A DNA stretch of 64,000 nucleotides from NCEH01 sp043195135. GTDB lineage: Bacteria > Pseudomonadota > Alphaproteobacteria > Rhizobiales > Xanthobacteraceae. Made by a program: the position numbers and the translations under genes. The stretch is from NCBI RefSeq assembly GCF_043195135.1, contig NZ_JBAFWP010000014.1. One strand, given 5' to 3'. The notes under the pieces are model-generated. The model did no database searches and was not told the DNA's origin. It saw only the letters and a list, made by a program, of their open reading frames with translations. Shown in pieces: positions 1 to 7,737 of the stretch (the stretch's first letter is position 1; each line of letters starts with the position of its first letter).

Positions 1-989
1 AGGACAGCCCCGCCTTCCAGGTGGCCGACGGCCATATCTGCGCCGCGTATGACGATGAGGCCGCCCTCGCCGAGCTGGCGCGGGTGAGCGATGTCGTCAC
101 CTATGAATTCGAGAATGTGCCCTTGGCCACGGCCGAATTCCTGGAACGGCGCGTGCCCGTGCGGCCTGGCGCGAAGGCGCTCGCGATCACCCAGGATCGT
201 CTGCTGGAAAAGACCTTCGTGCGTGGCCTCGGCATCGAGACCGCGCCGTTCGCCGCCGTGGACGATTTCGCCGGCCTGGAAGCGGCGGCTGCCGCCATCG
301 GCCTGCCGGCGGTGCTGAAAACCCGCCGCTTCGGCTACGACGGCAAGGGGCAGGTGACGCTCCGCCCGGGCGACGATCTACGCGCCGCCTGGCAGGCCAT
401 CGGGGCGCAGAGCGCCATCCTCGAAGGCTTCGTCACCTTCGCGCGCGAGGTCTCGGTGATCGCGGCGCGCTGCGTGGACGATGCGTTCGCGGCCTATGAC
501 GTGACCGAGAACGTCCACCGCGACCACATTCTGCACACCTCCACGGTGCCGGCCGCCATGTCCCGGCAGGCAGCGGACCGGGCGCACGCCATCGCCTGCA
601 AGATCGCCGGTTCGCTCTCTTATGTGGGGGTGTTCGCGGTGGAATTGTTCATCACCTCCGCCGCCTCGGGCGAGCGGGTGATCGTCAACGAGATCGCGCC
701 CCGGGTGCACAATTCCGGCCATTGGACGCAGGACGGGGCCGTCACCAGCCAGTTCGAGCAGCATGTCCGCGCCATCGCCGGCTGGCCGCTCGGCGATGCA
801 TCCCGCCTCGGCGCGGTGCAGATGATCAATCTCATCGGCGCGGATGCGAACGATTGGGCGAAGATCCTCGCCGAGCCGGGCGCCCATCTGCATCTCTACG
901 GCAAGGACGAGGCCCGCCCCGGCCGCAAGATGGGCCATGTGAACCGGCTGCGGCTCGACGGCCGCGTGTCGCCGACCTCGACCTGCTGA
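1..989 (+). CDS. purK: 5-(carboxyamino)imidazole ribonucleotide synthase PurK, 5' end outside the window
   Basis: The reading frame is already open at the left edge (in frame from base 3) and stops at TGA 987-989, so the N-terminal part is missing. About 328 residues are visible. The protein is an ATP-grasp enzyme that turns 5-aminoimidazole ribonucleotide, bicarbonate and ATP into N5-carboxy-AIR in purine synthesis, in the cytoplasm. Seen directly: VTYEFENVP, the TRRFGYDGKGQ loop, EGFVTFAREVSVIAAR and NEIAPRVHNSGHWT, all typical of PurK. The usual length is about 355-380 residues, so only a few dozen N-terminal residues are lost. In many proteobacteria purE lies just upstream, which cannot be checked here. 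It converges on the TetR gene that follows. Confidence 0.95.
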   Translation, partial: DSPAFQVADGHICAAYDDEAALAELARVSDVVTYEFENVPLATAEFLERRVPVRPGAKALAITQDRLLEKTFVRGLGIETAPFAAVDDFAGLEAAAAAIGLPAVLKTRRFGYDGKGQVTLRPGDDLRAAWQAIGAQSAILEGFVTFAREVSVIAARCVDDAFAAYDVTENVHRDHILHTSTVPAAMSRQAADRAHAIACKIAGSLSYVGVFAVELFITSAASGERVIVNEIAPRVHNSGHWTQDGAVTSQFEQHVRAIAGWPLGDASRLGAVQMINLIGADANDWAKILAEPGAHLHLYGKDEARPGRKMGHVNRLRLDGRVSPTSTC

Positions 990-1026
990 GACCCGCGCGC
1001 CGCTGGAAACGGCCGCGCCCGGGGCC

Positions 1027-1647
1027 TCACGGCGTCGTTGCGCCCAGCGAGCCGACGACCAGCGTGCGCGCCATCCAGCGGACGGTGCCTTCGATCTCGG
1101 TCGGATCGAGGCCGCAGATATCCTTCAGCACCACCAGGGTCTCGATCCCCGCGAGCAGCGACAGGGCGTTGATCAGGCGCGTGAAGGCCTGCGGCGGCAT
1201 GGAAGGGGCGATGCCGGCGAGCGCCTCGGAAATCCAGCGCACGCGTCGACCGCCCCGGCTCGTGCCCTGCCCGGCGGCCGCAAGGGCGAGATAGGTGCGG
1301 AACAGGGCCTCGTGGCGCAGCACCATGGCGAGCACGCTCACCACCACCTCCTCCGCCTGCCGGGCGGGAGCAAGCGCGCGCAGCCCCGCATCCAGCATGA
1401 CCCCGTCCACCTCCTCTGCGATGGCGTCGAGCAGGGCTTCCTGGGCCAGGGCTTCGGCGGTGGAGAAATATCGATAGGCGGTGGCGCGGGAGATATCGGC
1501 GGCATCGGCCGCCTCGCCGACGGTTGGCGTGCGGCCTTCCGCCAGGAGGCGCCGCGCGGCGCCAAGAAGGGCGGCGCGGGTGCGCTGCTTTTGGGCCAGC
1601 CGTTCGCTCGAAGGTTGACGATCCAAGGCAAACCTCTTATGAGACAT
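1027..1647 (-). CDS. TetR/AcrR-family transcriptional regulator
   Basis: 206 residues, a usual length for TetR. The N-terminal helix-turn-helix covers about residues 23-70 (TVGEAADAADISRATAYRYF, with the conserved A-YRYF end). The C-terminal ligand-binding part is helical and not family-specific. It is divergent from the cupin gene at 1698, only 50 bp away, and an inverted repeat (1641-1654) lies across its own start codon. Self-repression and control of the cupin gene are therefore likely, but this is inferred. The ligand is unknown. Confidence 0.88.
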   Translation of the reverse strand: MSHKRFALDRQPSSERLAQKQRTRAALLGAARRLLAEGRTPTVGEAADAADISRATAYRYFSTAEALAQEALLDAIAEEVDGVMLDAGLRALAPARQAEEVVVSVLAMVLRHEALFRTYLALAAAGQGTSRGGRRVRWISEALAGIAPSMPPQAFTRLINALSLLAGIETLVVLKDICGLDPTEIEGTVRWMARTLVVGSLGATTP

Positions 1648-1654
1648 TTGTCTC
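1641..1654. promoter_or_regulatory. candidate TetR operator (inverted repeat)
   Basis: Perfect 6-bp arms GAGACA / TGTCTC around a 2-bp centre. The site covers the ATG of the TetR gene (1645-1647) and sits 44 bp before the cupin start. A further GAGA follows at 1660. Assignment to this TetR protein rests on position and symmetry only. Confidence 0.5.
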
Positions 1655-1697
1655 GTTATGAGATTTTTGTATCAAACTTCGAGAAAGGGCACAAGCC

Positions 1698-2189
1698 GTG
1701 ACGCTTCTCTCTCCCGCCGCGCTTGCCGCTGCGGCGCCGCCGCGCGTCGGATCATCCATCCACCTGCTCGGCACCATCGTGACCTTCAAGGGCATCGCCG
1801 CGCAGACCGAGGGGCATTATTCGCTCGTCGAGGCCGCCACCGCGCCCGGCGCGTTCACGCCGCCCCATGTCCACAGCGCCGACGCCGAAGCCTTTTATGT
1901 GCTGGAAGGCGAATATGAGGTGTTTCGCGATGGCGAGACCAGCCGTCACGGACCGGGCTCGTTCGTCTACATGCCGCGCGGAACCGCCCACGGCTTCCGC
2001 AATGCGGGCAGCGAAACCGCGCGCATGCTGATCATCAACGTGCCCGGCGGCCTGCACGAACAATTTTTCCTCGAAGCGGGCGAACCGGCGGCCGGCCCCC
2101 TCGCCTTTCCCCCGCCCCAGCCTCCGGACGTGCCGAAACTGATCGAGGTGGCGGAGCGCTATGGCATCACGATGCTGCCGCCCGAATGA
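1698..2189 (+). CDS. cupin-domain protein
   Basis: 163 residues with one RmlC-like cupin barrel. Motif 1 is seen around residues 52-72 (PPHVHSADAEAFYVLEGEYE, including the two His and the Glu that usually bind metal). Motif 2 is around residues 88-103 (PRGTAHGFRNAG, with its His). This is a single-domain cupin of the quercetinase/sugar-isomerase-like superfamily; the reaction cannot be told from sequence. It is divergent from a TetR regulator and probably its target. The stop codon lies inside a hairpin (2181-2203). Confidence 0.85.
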   Translation: MTLLSPAALAAAAPPRVGSSIHLLGTIVTFKGIAAQTEGHYSLVEAATAPGAFTPPHVHSADAEAFYVLEGEYEVFRDGETSRHGPGSFVYMPRGTAHGFRNAGSETARMLIINVPGGLHEQFFLEAGEPAAGPLAFPPPQPPDVPKLIEVAERYGITMLPPE

Positions 2190-2203
2190 TCCTGTCATTC
2201 GGG
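2181..2203. terminator. hairpin between convergent genes
   Basis: Perfect 9-bp arms (CCCGAATGA / TCATTCGGG) with a 5-base loop. The left arm contains the cupin stop codon. A short T-rich stretch (TTCATTTT) follows about 12 bases after. It lies between convergent genes (cupin + and DUF983 -), so it may end transcription in both directions. Confidence 0.5.
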
Positions 2204-2216
2204 CGAAGCAATCCAT

Positions 2217-2612
2217 TCATTTTGGAGCAATCTTCGGCAGAGGGATCAGTTTTCCCTCTTCCGCCTTGTAGAAATACTGGCTCGCCACAAGCCACCCCTT
2301 CAGAGGTCGCAGGGGCGGAATGCAGGTGAGCAGAAGCAGCGGCAGCGTCGTCACCAGATGGACCCAATAGGGCGCCTGATAGGCCACTTCCAGCCAGATC
2401 GCGAACAGGGTGGACGGCAGGCAGCCGAAGCAGATGACGAAGAAGGCGGGACCATCGGCCGGATCGGCAAAGGAATAATCGAGGCCGCACACCTCGCATT
2501 TTGGCGCGAGCGTCAGGAACCCCTTGAACAGATGCCCCTGCCCGCACCGGGGACAGCGCCCGCGCAAGCCGGTTTCCAGGGGGGACAAGGCGGGCCAGGA
2601 GGGAGTGGCCAT
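2217..2612 (-). CDS. DUF983 family small membrane protein
   Basis: 131 residues. The N-terminal part carries two CxxC pairs (CPRCGQGHLF near residues 18-27 and CEVCGLD near 39-45), the hallmark of DUF983, followed by FADPADGPAFF. Two hydrophobic segments follow (about residues 57-77 and 85-103). The family is common in alphaproteobacteria; the function is not known and a metal-binding ribbon is likely. It stands alone between convergent cupin and LysR genes. The start ATG at 2610-2612 was chosen because the motif begins shortly after it. Confidence 0.88.
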   Translation of the reverse strand: MATPSWPALSPLETGLRGRCPRCGQGHLFKGFLTLAPKCEVCGLDYSFADPADGPAFFVICFGCLPSTLFAIWLEVAYQAPYWVHLVTTLPLLLLTCIPPLRPLKGWLVASQYFYKAEEGKLIPLPKIAPK

Positions 2613-2766
2613 GATCGTATCCAGTCACATGCGTTATTTGACTGCATATAATATACATTCAATTTAGTCGGGCAATGAGGGCCAATGTCGCAGGCGGTCG
2701 CGCAGGGCAGCCGGAGCGGACGCATCAAGTTCGGCAGCGGGGCTCGCGTCCCCTCCTAAAGGGGCC

Positions 2767-3654
2767 CTAGCCACGCTTGCGGGCGGCGCCGACTGACATG
2801 TTGCGGGCGATATGCGCGGCAAGGTAATCGGCCGCCTGGAGCAGGCCGGGTTGGCGCTCCCACAGGATCAGGTCCACCGAGGGCAGGATCGGCAGGCCGT
2901 CCGCCGGGCCGATCCGCACCAGCCCGCGGCTGCGCACCGAATGGGCCAGCACGATGATCGCCGCATCCGCCAGCGCCATGGCCTGCATGCCGGCAATGCT
3001 TTCTGAAACGCAGGCGATGCGCCAGGCGCGCCCCTGCTCGTTCAGCGCCGCCAGCGCGTAGTCGCGATACAGATTGCCCTCCGGAAGCATGGCCAGCGGC
3101 AACGGATCCTCGCGATGGGCGCTGCCATTCTCCGCACCCAGCCAGACCAGGGGCTCCGCGCGCAGGACCGTTCCGCGGGCCACTTTCGGCGCGACGCCGG
3201 GCATGCGCGTGGCGAGGGCGATGTCGATGACGCCGTCGTCCATATCCTGCGCCAATTGCCGGGACAGGGCACACCGCACGGTCACCTCGACCCCCGGATA
3301 GCTGGCGCGGAAGCTCGCCAGGGTCTGCGGCAGCAGAAAGGCGGCATAGAGATCCGGACAGCCCAGGGTCACGCGCCCCTCGATCTCCTCCGCCGCGAGG
3401 CGCAGGCGCGCTTCCTCATGCATGCGCAGCATGGTGCGCGCATAGGGCAACAACATCTCCCCATGGCGCGACAGCCGCAGATGGCGCAGGTCGGGCTCGA
3501 ACAGGGAGCGGCCGGCGGCCTCTTCCAGCCGCTTCACCTGAAGGCTTATCGCAGGTTGCGTTCGATTGAGGCGACGCGCCACGCGCGTCACACTCTGCTC
3601 CTCGACCAGCAGGACGAAGGTGCGCAGCAAAGTGATTTCGAGGGGGCGCGCCAT
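2767..3654 (-). CDS. LysR-family transcriptional regulator
   Basis: 295 residues. The winged helix-turn-helix is at about residues 4-63 (ITLLRTFVLLVEEQSVTRVA, then RTQPAISLQVKRLE). The C-terminal effector domain has a periplasmic-binding fold. It is divergent from the livGFHM operon across a 218-bp A+T-rich gap, so it most likely controls that operon in response to the substrate or its breakdown product. Effector unknown. Confidence 0.9.
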   Translation of the reverse strand: MARPLEITLLRTFVLLVEEQSVTRVARRLNRTQPAISLQVKRLEEAAGRSLFEPDLRHLRLSRHGEMLLPYARTMLRMHEEARLRLAAEEIEGRVTLGCPDLYAAFLLPQTLASFRASYPGVEVTVRCALSRQLAQDMDDGVIDIALATRMPGVAPKVARGTVLRAEPLVWLGAENGSAHREDPLPLAMLPEGNLYRDYALAALNEQGRAWRIACVSESIAGMQAMALADAAIIVLAHSVRSRGLVRIGPADGLPILPSVDLILWERQPGLLQAADYLAAHIARNMSVGAARKRG

Positions 3655-3778
3655 GGGTTTGAATAAATATTAATTTGCTTTTCACAAAGCAATATAAATT
3701 TGATTGCTTCGCTCATCACGGCTTTAATTTGAAACACTCTGGAATGACCTGTTTAAAACGTAGGCATATGCACAAAGC

Positions 3779-3792
3779 TTGATCTGAATCAA
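3779..3792. promoter_or_regulatory. FNR/FixK-type box, perfect palindrome
   Basis: The site reads TTGAT-CTGA-ATCAA, an exact match to the FNR/FixK consensus TTGAT-N4-ATCAA. Its centre (3785.5) lies about 62 bp before the transcription start expected from the TATAAT at 3836-3841, which fits a class I activator position. It suggests that livGFHM transcription responds to oxygen through FnrL/FixK. The match is seen; the regulation is inferred. Confidence 0.7.
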
Positions 3793-3835
3793 ATGAGCTC
3801 ATGCAACCAGAAAGGGCAGTCGACAGGCCCGATTT

Positions 3836-3841
3836 TATAAT
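3836..3841 (+). promoter_or_regulatory. candidate -10 element of the liv operon
   Basis: Consensus TATAAT, 31 bases before the livG start codon. No good -35 hexamer lies 16-18 bp upstream, as expected for an activator-dependent promoter; the FNR/FixK-type box sits upstream at the right distance. Confidence 0.45.
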
Positions 3842-3872
3842 CAATAAGATCTATGGACGTAGGGGTTTGTTG

Positions 3873-4640
3873 ATGGCCATTGGATTTCTGAACGTGGCGG
3901 GGCTGGTGAAGCATTATGGCGGCGTGGCGGCCCTGGACGGGTGCAGCCTGTCGCTTCGCAAGGGCGAGGTCACCGGGCTGATCGGACCCAACGGCGCCGG
4001 CAAGACCACCCTGCTGAACGCGCTCACCGGGCTCGCCAAGCCCGAGGCGGGTACGGTCACCTTCGATGGCGTCGATGTCACGGGCCTGCCCGCCCATCGC
4101 ATGGCGGCGCTCGGCGTCGTGCGCAGTTTCCAGATCGTACGCGAGCTCTCCAGCCTCACCGTGTTTGAGAATCTGCTGCTCGCCCCGCCGCGCCAGATCG
4201 GCGAAGGCCTTTTGGGCGCCGTGGTCGCGCGGCGCAAATGGTGGGCGCAGGAGCATGAGAATGCCGCCAAGGCCCGCGCCTTGCTCGAACGCGTCGGCCT
4301 GTGGAAGCTGGCGGACCAGCCCTCCGCCGCCCTTTCCGGCGGCCAGAAGAAGCTTCTGGAGGTGGCCCGCGCGCTGCTGCTGGAGCCGAGGCTCCTCCTG
4401 CTGGACGAACCCGGCGCCGGCGTCTCCCCGCCGCTGCGCGAGGAGATCATTCGCCTGGTGCGCGAGCTGAAGGCGGAGGGCCTGTCGTTCGGCATCGTCG
4501 AGCACGACATGCATCTCGTTGGCGAAGTCTGCGACCATGTCCATGTGCTGGCCGAGGGGCGGACCTTGGTCTCCGGCACCTTCGCCGAGGCCACGTCCGA
4601 TCCCCGCGTGGTGGACGCCTATCTGGGGCTCGCGGCATGA
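3873..4640 (+). CDS. livG: ABC transporter ATP-binding protein, LivG type
   Basis: 255 residues. It is one of two ATPases of a branched-chain-amino-acid-type (HAAT) importer. Walker A GPNGAGKT is at residues 38-45, the signature ALSGGQKK near 163-170 and Walker B LLLLDEPGAG follows. The LivG-type C-terminal end (VVDAYLGLAA) is present. I chose ATG 3873 because the homologous region begins there; an in-frame ATG at 3801 would add 24 residues with no domain. The stop overlaps the livF start (ATGA). The substrate may be an amino acid, amide or urea-like compound; sequence alone does not tell. Confidence 0.9.
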   Translation: MAIGFLNVAGLVKHYGGVAALDGCSLSLRKGEVTGLIGPNGAGKTTLLNALTGLAKPEAGTVTFDGVDVTGLPAHRMAALGVVRSFQIVRELSSLTVFENLLLAPPRQIGEGLLGAVVARRKWWAQEHENAAKARALLERVGLWKLADQPSAALSGGQKKLLEVARALLLEPRLLLLDEPGAGVSPPLREEIIRLVRELKAEGLSFGIVEHDMHLVGEVCDHVHVLAEGRTLVSGTFAEATSDPRVVDAYLGLAA

Positions 4641-5374
4641 GCGGAAACGCGGAGACCGATGCCCTGCGCATCCAGGGGCTGCGCGCCGGCTATGGCCGCG
4701 GCGGCGACATCGTGTGCGGCATCGATTTCACCCAGCGGGCGGAAACGATCATCGCCGTGATCGGCCCCAACGGGTCGGGAAAATCCAGCTTCGTCAAGAC
4801 TATCGCCGGCCTGCTGCCGGCCCGTGCGGGATCCGTTTCGGTGACCGGACGCGATGTCACCGCTCTCTCCCCCGCTCGCCGCGTGTTCGCCGGCCTCGCT
4901 TATGTGCCCCAGGAGGCCAATGTCTTCCGCAGCCTCACGATCCGCGAGAATCTCAAGCTCGCCACGGAATTCCTGCGCGGCCGCGCGGGCATCGGGCGCG
5001 AGCAGGAGGAACGGGTGCTGAGCCTGTTTCCCGAAATCGCCGCCCGGCCCCGCACGCTTGCGGGCAATCTTTCCGGCGGCCAGCGACAGATGCTGGCCTT
5101 CGCCTGCGCCCTGCTCGCCAATCCGGAAGTGCTGCTGCTGGACGAGCCTTCCGCCGGGCTGTCGCCGAAGATCGTGGGCGAGACCATGGAGGCCATCGCC
5201 CGGGTGCGCTTGTCCGGCGTCTCCATCGTCCTGGTCGAGCAGAATGTTTCCGCCGCCCTGAAGATCGCCGACGAAGTGGTGGTGCTGGTGGCGGGACGCC
5301 TCAGCCTGCGCGCGCCGGCGGCGGACGTGGTGCCCGCCGATCTCGCCGGCCTATTCTTCGGGAAGGCGGCCTGA
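4637..5374 (+). CDS. livF: ABC transporter ATP-binding protein, LivF type
   Basis: 245 residues, the second ATPase of the HAAT importer. Walker A GPNGSGKS is at residues 43-50, followed by the Q-loop region YVPQEANVF, the signature NLSGGQRQML and Walker B LLLDEPSAGLSPK. The start overlaps the livG stop by 4 bp and the next gene begins 2 bp after its stop, so translation is probably coupled. Length and motif order fit LivF. Confidence 0.9.
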   Translation: MSGNAETDALRIQGLRAGYGRGGDIVCGIDFTQRAETIIAVIGPNGSGKSSFVKTIAGLLPARAGSVSVTGRDVTALSPARRVFAGLAYVPQEANVFRSLTIRENLKLATEFLRGRAGIGREQEERVLSLFPEIAARPRTLAGNLSGGQRQMLAFACALLANPEVLLLDEPSAGLSPKIVGETMEAIARVRLSGVSIVLVEQNVSAALKIADEVVVLVAGRLSLRAPAADVVPADLAGLFFGKAA

Positions 5375-5375
5375 C

Positions 5376-6236
5376 ATGGCGCAGCTGTTCCTGAACGGCC
5401 TCGTCACCGGCCTGCTCCTCGCCCTGCCCGCGCTGGCGCTGACGCTGGTGTTCGGGATTCTCAAGTTCGCCAATTTCGCGGTCGGCGCCCTGCTTACCTT
5501 CGGGGCCTATGCGGGCTTCGTCGCGAATGTGCAGTTCGGCTGGCCGCTGCCGCTCGCCGCCGCGTTTGCCGCTTTGTGCGTGGCGCTGGCCTCGATCGTC
5601 GCCGATGCCCTGGTGTTCGAGCGGCTGCGCGAGCGCGGCTCCATCACGCTGCTGGTGGCCTCCATGGGGGTCTCGCTGGTGGTGGAGAACATCTGCCGCT
5701 TCTTCTTCGGCAATGCCGCGCGCAGCTTCGATGTCACCCTCGCGCGGCCGATCCGCTGGCAGGGCGTGCGCATCAATCAGGAACAGATCGTCACGGCGAG
5801 CGTGGTGATCGTCGCGCTGATCCTGGTGCACGTGCTGCTGACCGCATCGCCCCTCGGCCGCGCCATGCGGGCGGTGGCCGACAATCCCGCCCTTGCCGCC
5901 GTGCGCGGCGTGGAGCGGCGCACCGTCGCGCGCATCGCCTGGGCGCTGACCGGCGCGCTCCTGGGTGTCGCCGGGGTGCTGGCCGGGCTCGATCGCGCCA
6001 TCGACCCGTTGATGGGCTGGAACTACCAGATCCCGATCTTCGCCGCCGCCATCCTGGGCGGGCTCGGCAGCCCGCTCGGCGCGGTCGCCGGCGCGCTGAT
6101 GATCGGCATCGCGGAAGAAATGTCGGCCCTCGTGCTGCCCACCAATTACCGGCAGGCGGTGAGCTTCACCGTCATCCTGCTGCTGCTGCTGTTCCGCACC
6201 AACGGCCTGTTCGGCGCCAAGGCGGTGCGCAAATGA
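5376..6236 (+). CDS. livH: branched-chain-amino-acid-type ABC permease, LivH type
   Basis: 286 residues of largely hydrophobic sequence with about eight membrane segments. Typical LivH features: the N-terminal LVTGLLLALPALALTLVFGI, and near the C-terminus the loop containing IFAAAILGGLGSPLGAVAGA that contacts the ATPase. It forms the inner-membrane channel with LivM. The livM start overlaps its stop (ATGA). Confidence 0.9.
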   Translation: MAQLFLNGLVTGLLLALPALALTLVFGILKFANFAVGALLTFGAYAGFVANVQFGWPLPLAAAFAALCVALASIVADALVFERLRERGSITLLVASMGVSLVVENICRFFFGNAARSFDVTLARPIRWQGVRINQEQIVTASVVIVALILVHVLLTASPLGRAMRAVADNPALAAVRGVERRTVARIAWALTGALLGVAGVLAGLDRAIDPLMGWNYQIPIFAAAILGGLGSPLGAVAGALMIGIAEEMSALVLPTNYRQAVSFTVILLLLLFRTNGLFGAKAVRK

Positions 6237-7153
6237 GCGCCTATCTCGTCACCCTCGTCATCCTGGTCAGCGTCGCCGCCCTGGTGGGCCTTGCCCTGAA
6301 CCTGCAATGGGGCCTCGCCGGCCTTGTGAATTTCGGCGTCTCCGGCTTCGTGGCGCTCGGGGCCTATGGGGTGGCGATCACCGCCCCCCATATCGGCTGG
6401 CTGCCGGCGCTGATCTTCTCCGCCGTGCTCTGCGCCGCCATCTCCATGGCGCTGGCGCTGCTGTCCATCCGGCTGGAGGAGAATTATCTCGCCATCGTCA
6501 CCATCGGCTTCGGCGAGATCGTGCGGATCCTGCTGCTGAACGAGGGCTGGCTGACCGGCGGGGCGCTGGGCATCGCGGACATTCCGCGCCCGTTCGCCGC
6601 CATCACGCCGCCGGGCGGAGGCGACGGGGTGATCCTCGCCTTCGCCATCGGCCTTGTCCTGGTGGTGTTCGTGCTGCTGGAATTGTTGGTGCGCTCACCC
6701 TTCGGCCGGGTGCTGCGGGCGGTGCGGGACGATGCCACCGTGGCATCCGCGCTGGGCAAGCCGGTGCTGGCGCTGCGGGTGCGGGCGTTTGCCGTCGGCG
6801 GGGCCATTATGGGGCTCGCCGGGGCGCTGCACGCCTTTTACCTGACCTATATCGACCCGAGCCAGTTCACCCCCATCATCACCGCCTATGCCTTCATGGC
6901 GGTGATCGCGGGCGGGCGCGGATCCAATCTCGGCCTGCTGTTCGGCGCCGGCTCGATCATGGCGCTGCTGGAGGCGACGCGGTTCCTCAAGGATCTCGTG
7001 CCGTCCATCGACGGGGCGCAATTGTCGGCGCTGCGGCTCGGCATGATCGGCATCGGCATCGTGCTGCTGCTGATCCTGCGCCCGCAGGGCCTTGTGGCCG
7101 AGCCGCGCCGGCGCGCGCGCGAATTCTTTCCCGATGCGAAGAGAGACGGCTGA
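6233..7153 (+). CDS. livM: branched-chain-amino-acid-type ABC permease, LivM type
   Basis: 306 residues, the second permease subunit. LivM hallmarks are seen: GLALNLQWGLAGLVNFGVSG near the N-terminus, ENYLAIVTIGFGEIVRILLLN in the middle, and the cytoplasmic loop with AFMAVIAGGRGSNLG. Shorter than E. coli LivM because the extra N-terminal segment is absent, as in many HAAT systems. The stop TGA shares one base with the next start (TGATG). Confidence 0.9.
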   Translation: MSAYLVTLVILVSVAALVGLALNLQWGLAGLVNFGVSGFVALGAYGVAITAPHIGWLPALIFSAVLCAAISMALALLSIRLEENYLAIVTIGFGEIVRILLLNEGWLTGGALGIADIPRPFAAITPPGGGDGVILAFAIGLVLVVFVLLELLVRSPFGRVLRAVRDDATVASALGKPVLALRVRAFAVGGAIMGLAGALHAFYLTYIDPSQFTPIITAYAFMAVIAGGRGSNLGLLFGAGSIMALLEATRFLKDLVPSIDGAQLSALRLGMIGIGIVLLLILRPQGLVAEPRRRAREFFPDAKRDG

Positions 7154-7737
7154 TGCCCCGCGTGACCCCGCTGCCCCCCACGGCCCTGCCGCCCGAGATC
7201 GCGCAGGTGTACGAGCAGTTCGCCGGCGGCTATGCCGATTTCGCCGATCAGGCGGCGGTGCTCGCCCATGTGCCCCCGGCGCTCGACCACATCTACCGCA
7301 TGCTCATGGAGCTGCGGGCGCGCGAGGCCGTGCCCTGGCGCTACATCGAGCTGGCCGTGGTGGTGGTCTCCAAGCTGAATGCCTGCCCCTATTGCGTCTC
7401 GCACCACGCGCCGCTGCTCGCCGTGGAAGGCATTCCCGCCGACGCGATCGAGGGACTTCCCGATTCCGAGCATGAAGCTTTCGACGAGGTCGACCGCCTG
7501 GTGATCGACTATGCGCGGCTGGTGACGGAACGCGCCTGGGGCATCCGCTCCGGCGTCTTCACCCAGTTGCGCGCGCATTTCTCGGAAGCGCAGATCGTCG
7601 AGCTGACGCTGCGCATCGCGCTCTGCGGCTTCTTCAACCGGTTCAACGACGCATTGCAGATCGACGACGGCGTGGCCGAGGCCGCGCTTCGCCTTCATCC
7701 CGCCCCCTCGCCCACTTCCACAGGAGAACAGCCATGA
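7153..7737 (+). CDS. AhpD/carboxymuconolactone-decarboxylase-like protein
   Basis: 194 residues. It carries the full AhpD-type active-site pattern E-x11-C-x2-C-x3-H: Glu66, Cys78, Cys81 and His85 (CPYC followed by VSHH). In AhpD these residues make a thiol-disulfide relay for peroxide reduction. The gene is locked into the importer operon: it overlaps livM by 1 bp and the binding-protein gene by 4 bp. A redox step on the imported compound, or peroxide defence next to the flavin monooxygenase downstream, is plausible; both are inference. Confidence 0.82.
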   Translation: MPRVTPLPPTALPPEIAQVYEQFAGGYADFADQAAVLAHVPPALDHIYRMLMELRAREAVPWRYIELAVVVVSKLNACPYCVSHHAPLLAVEGIPADAIEGLPDSEHEAFDEVDRLVIDYARLVTERAWGIRSGVFTQLRAHFSEAQIVELTLRIALCGFFNRFNDALQIDDGVAEAALRLHPAPSPTSTGEQP

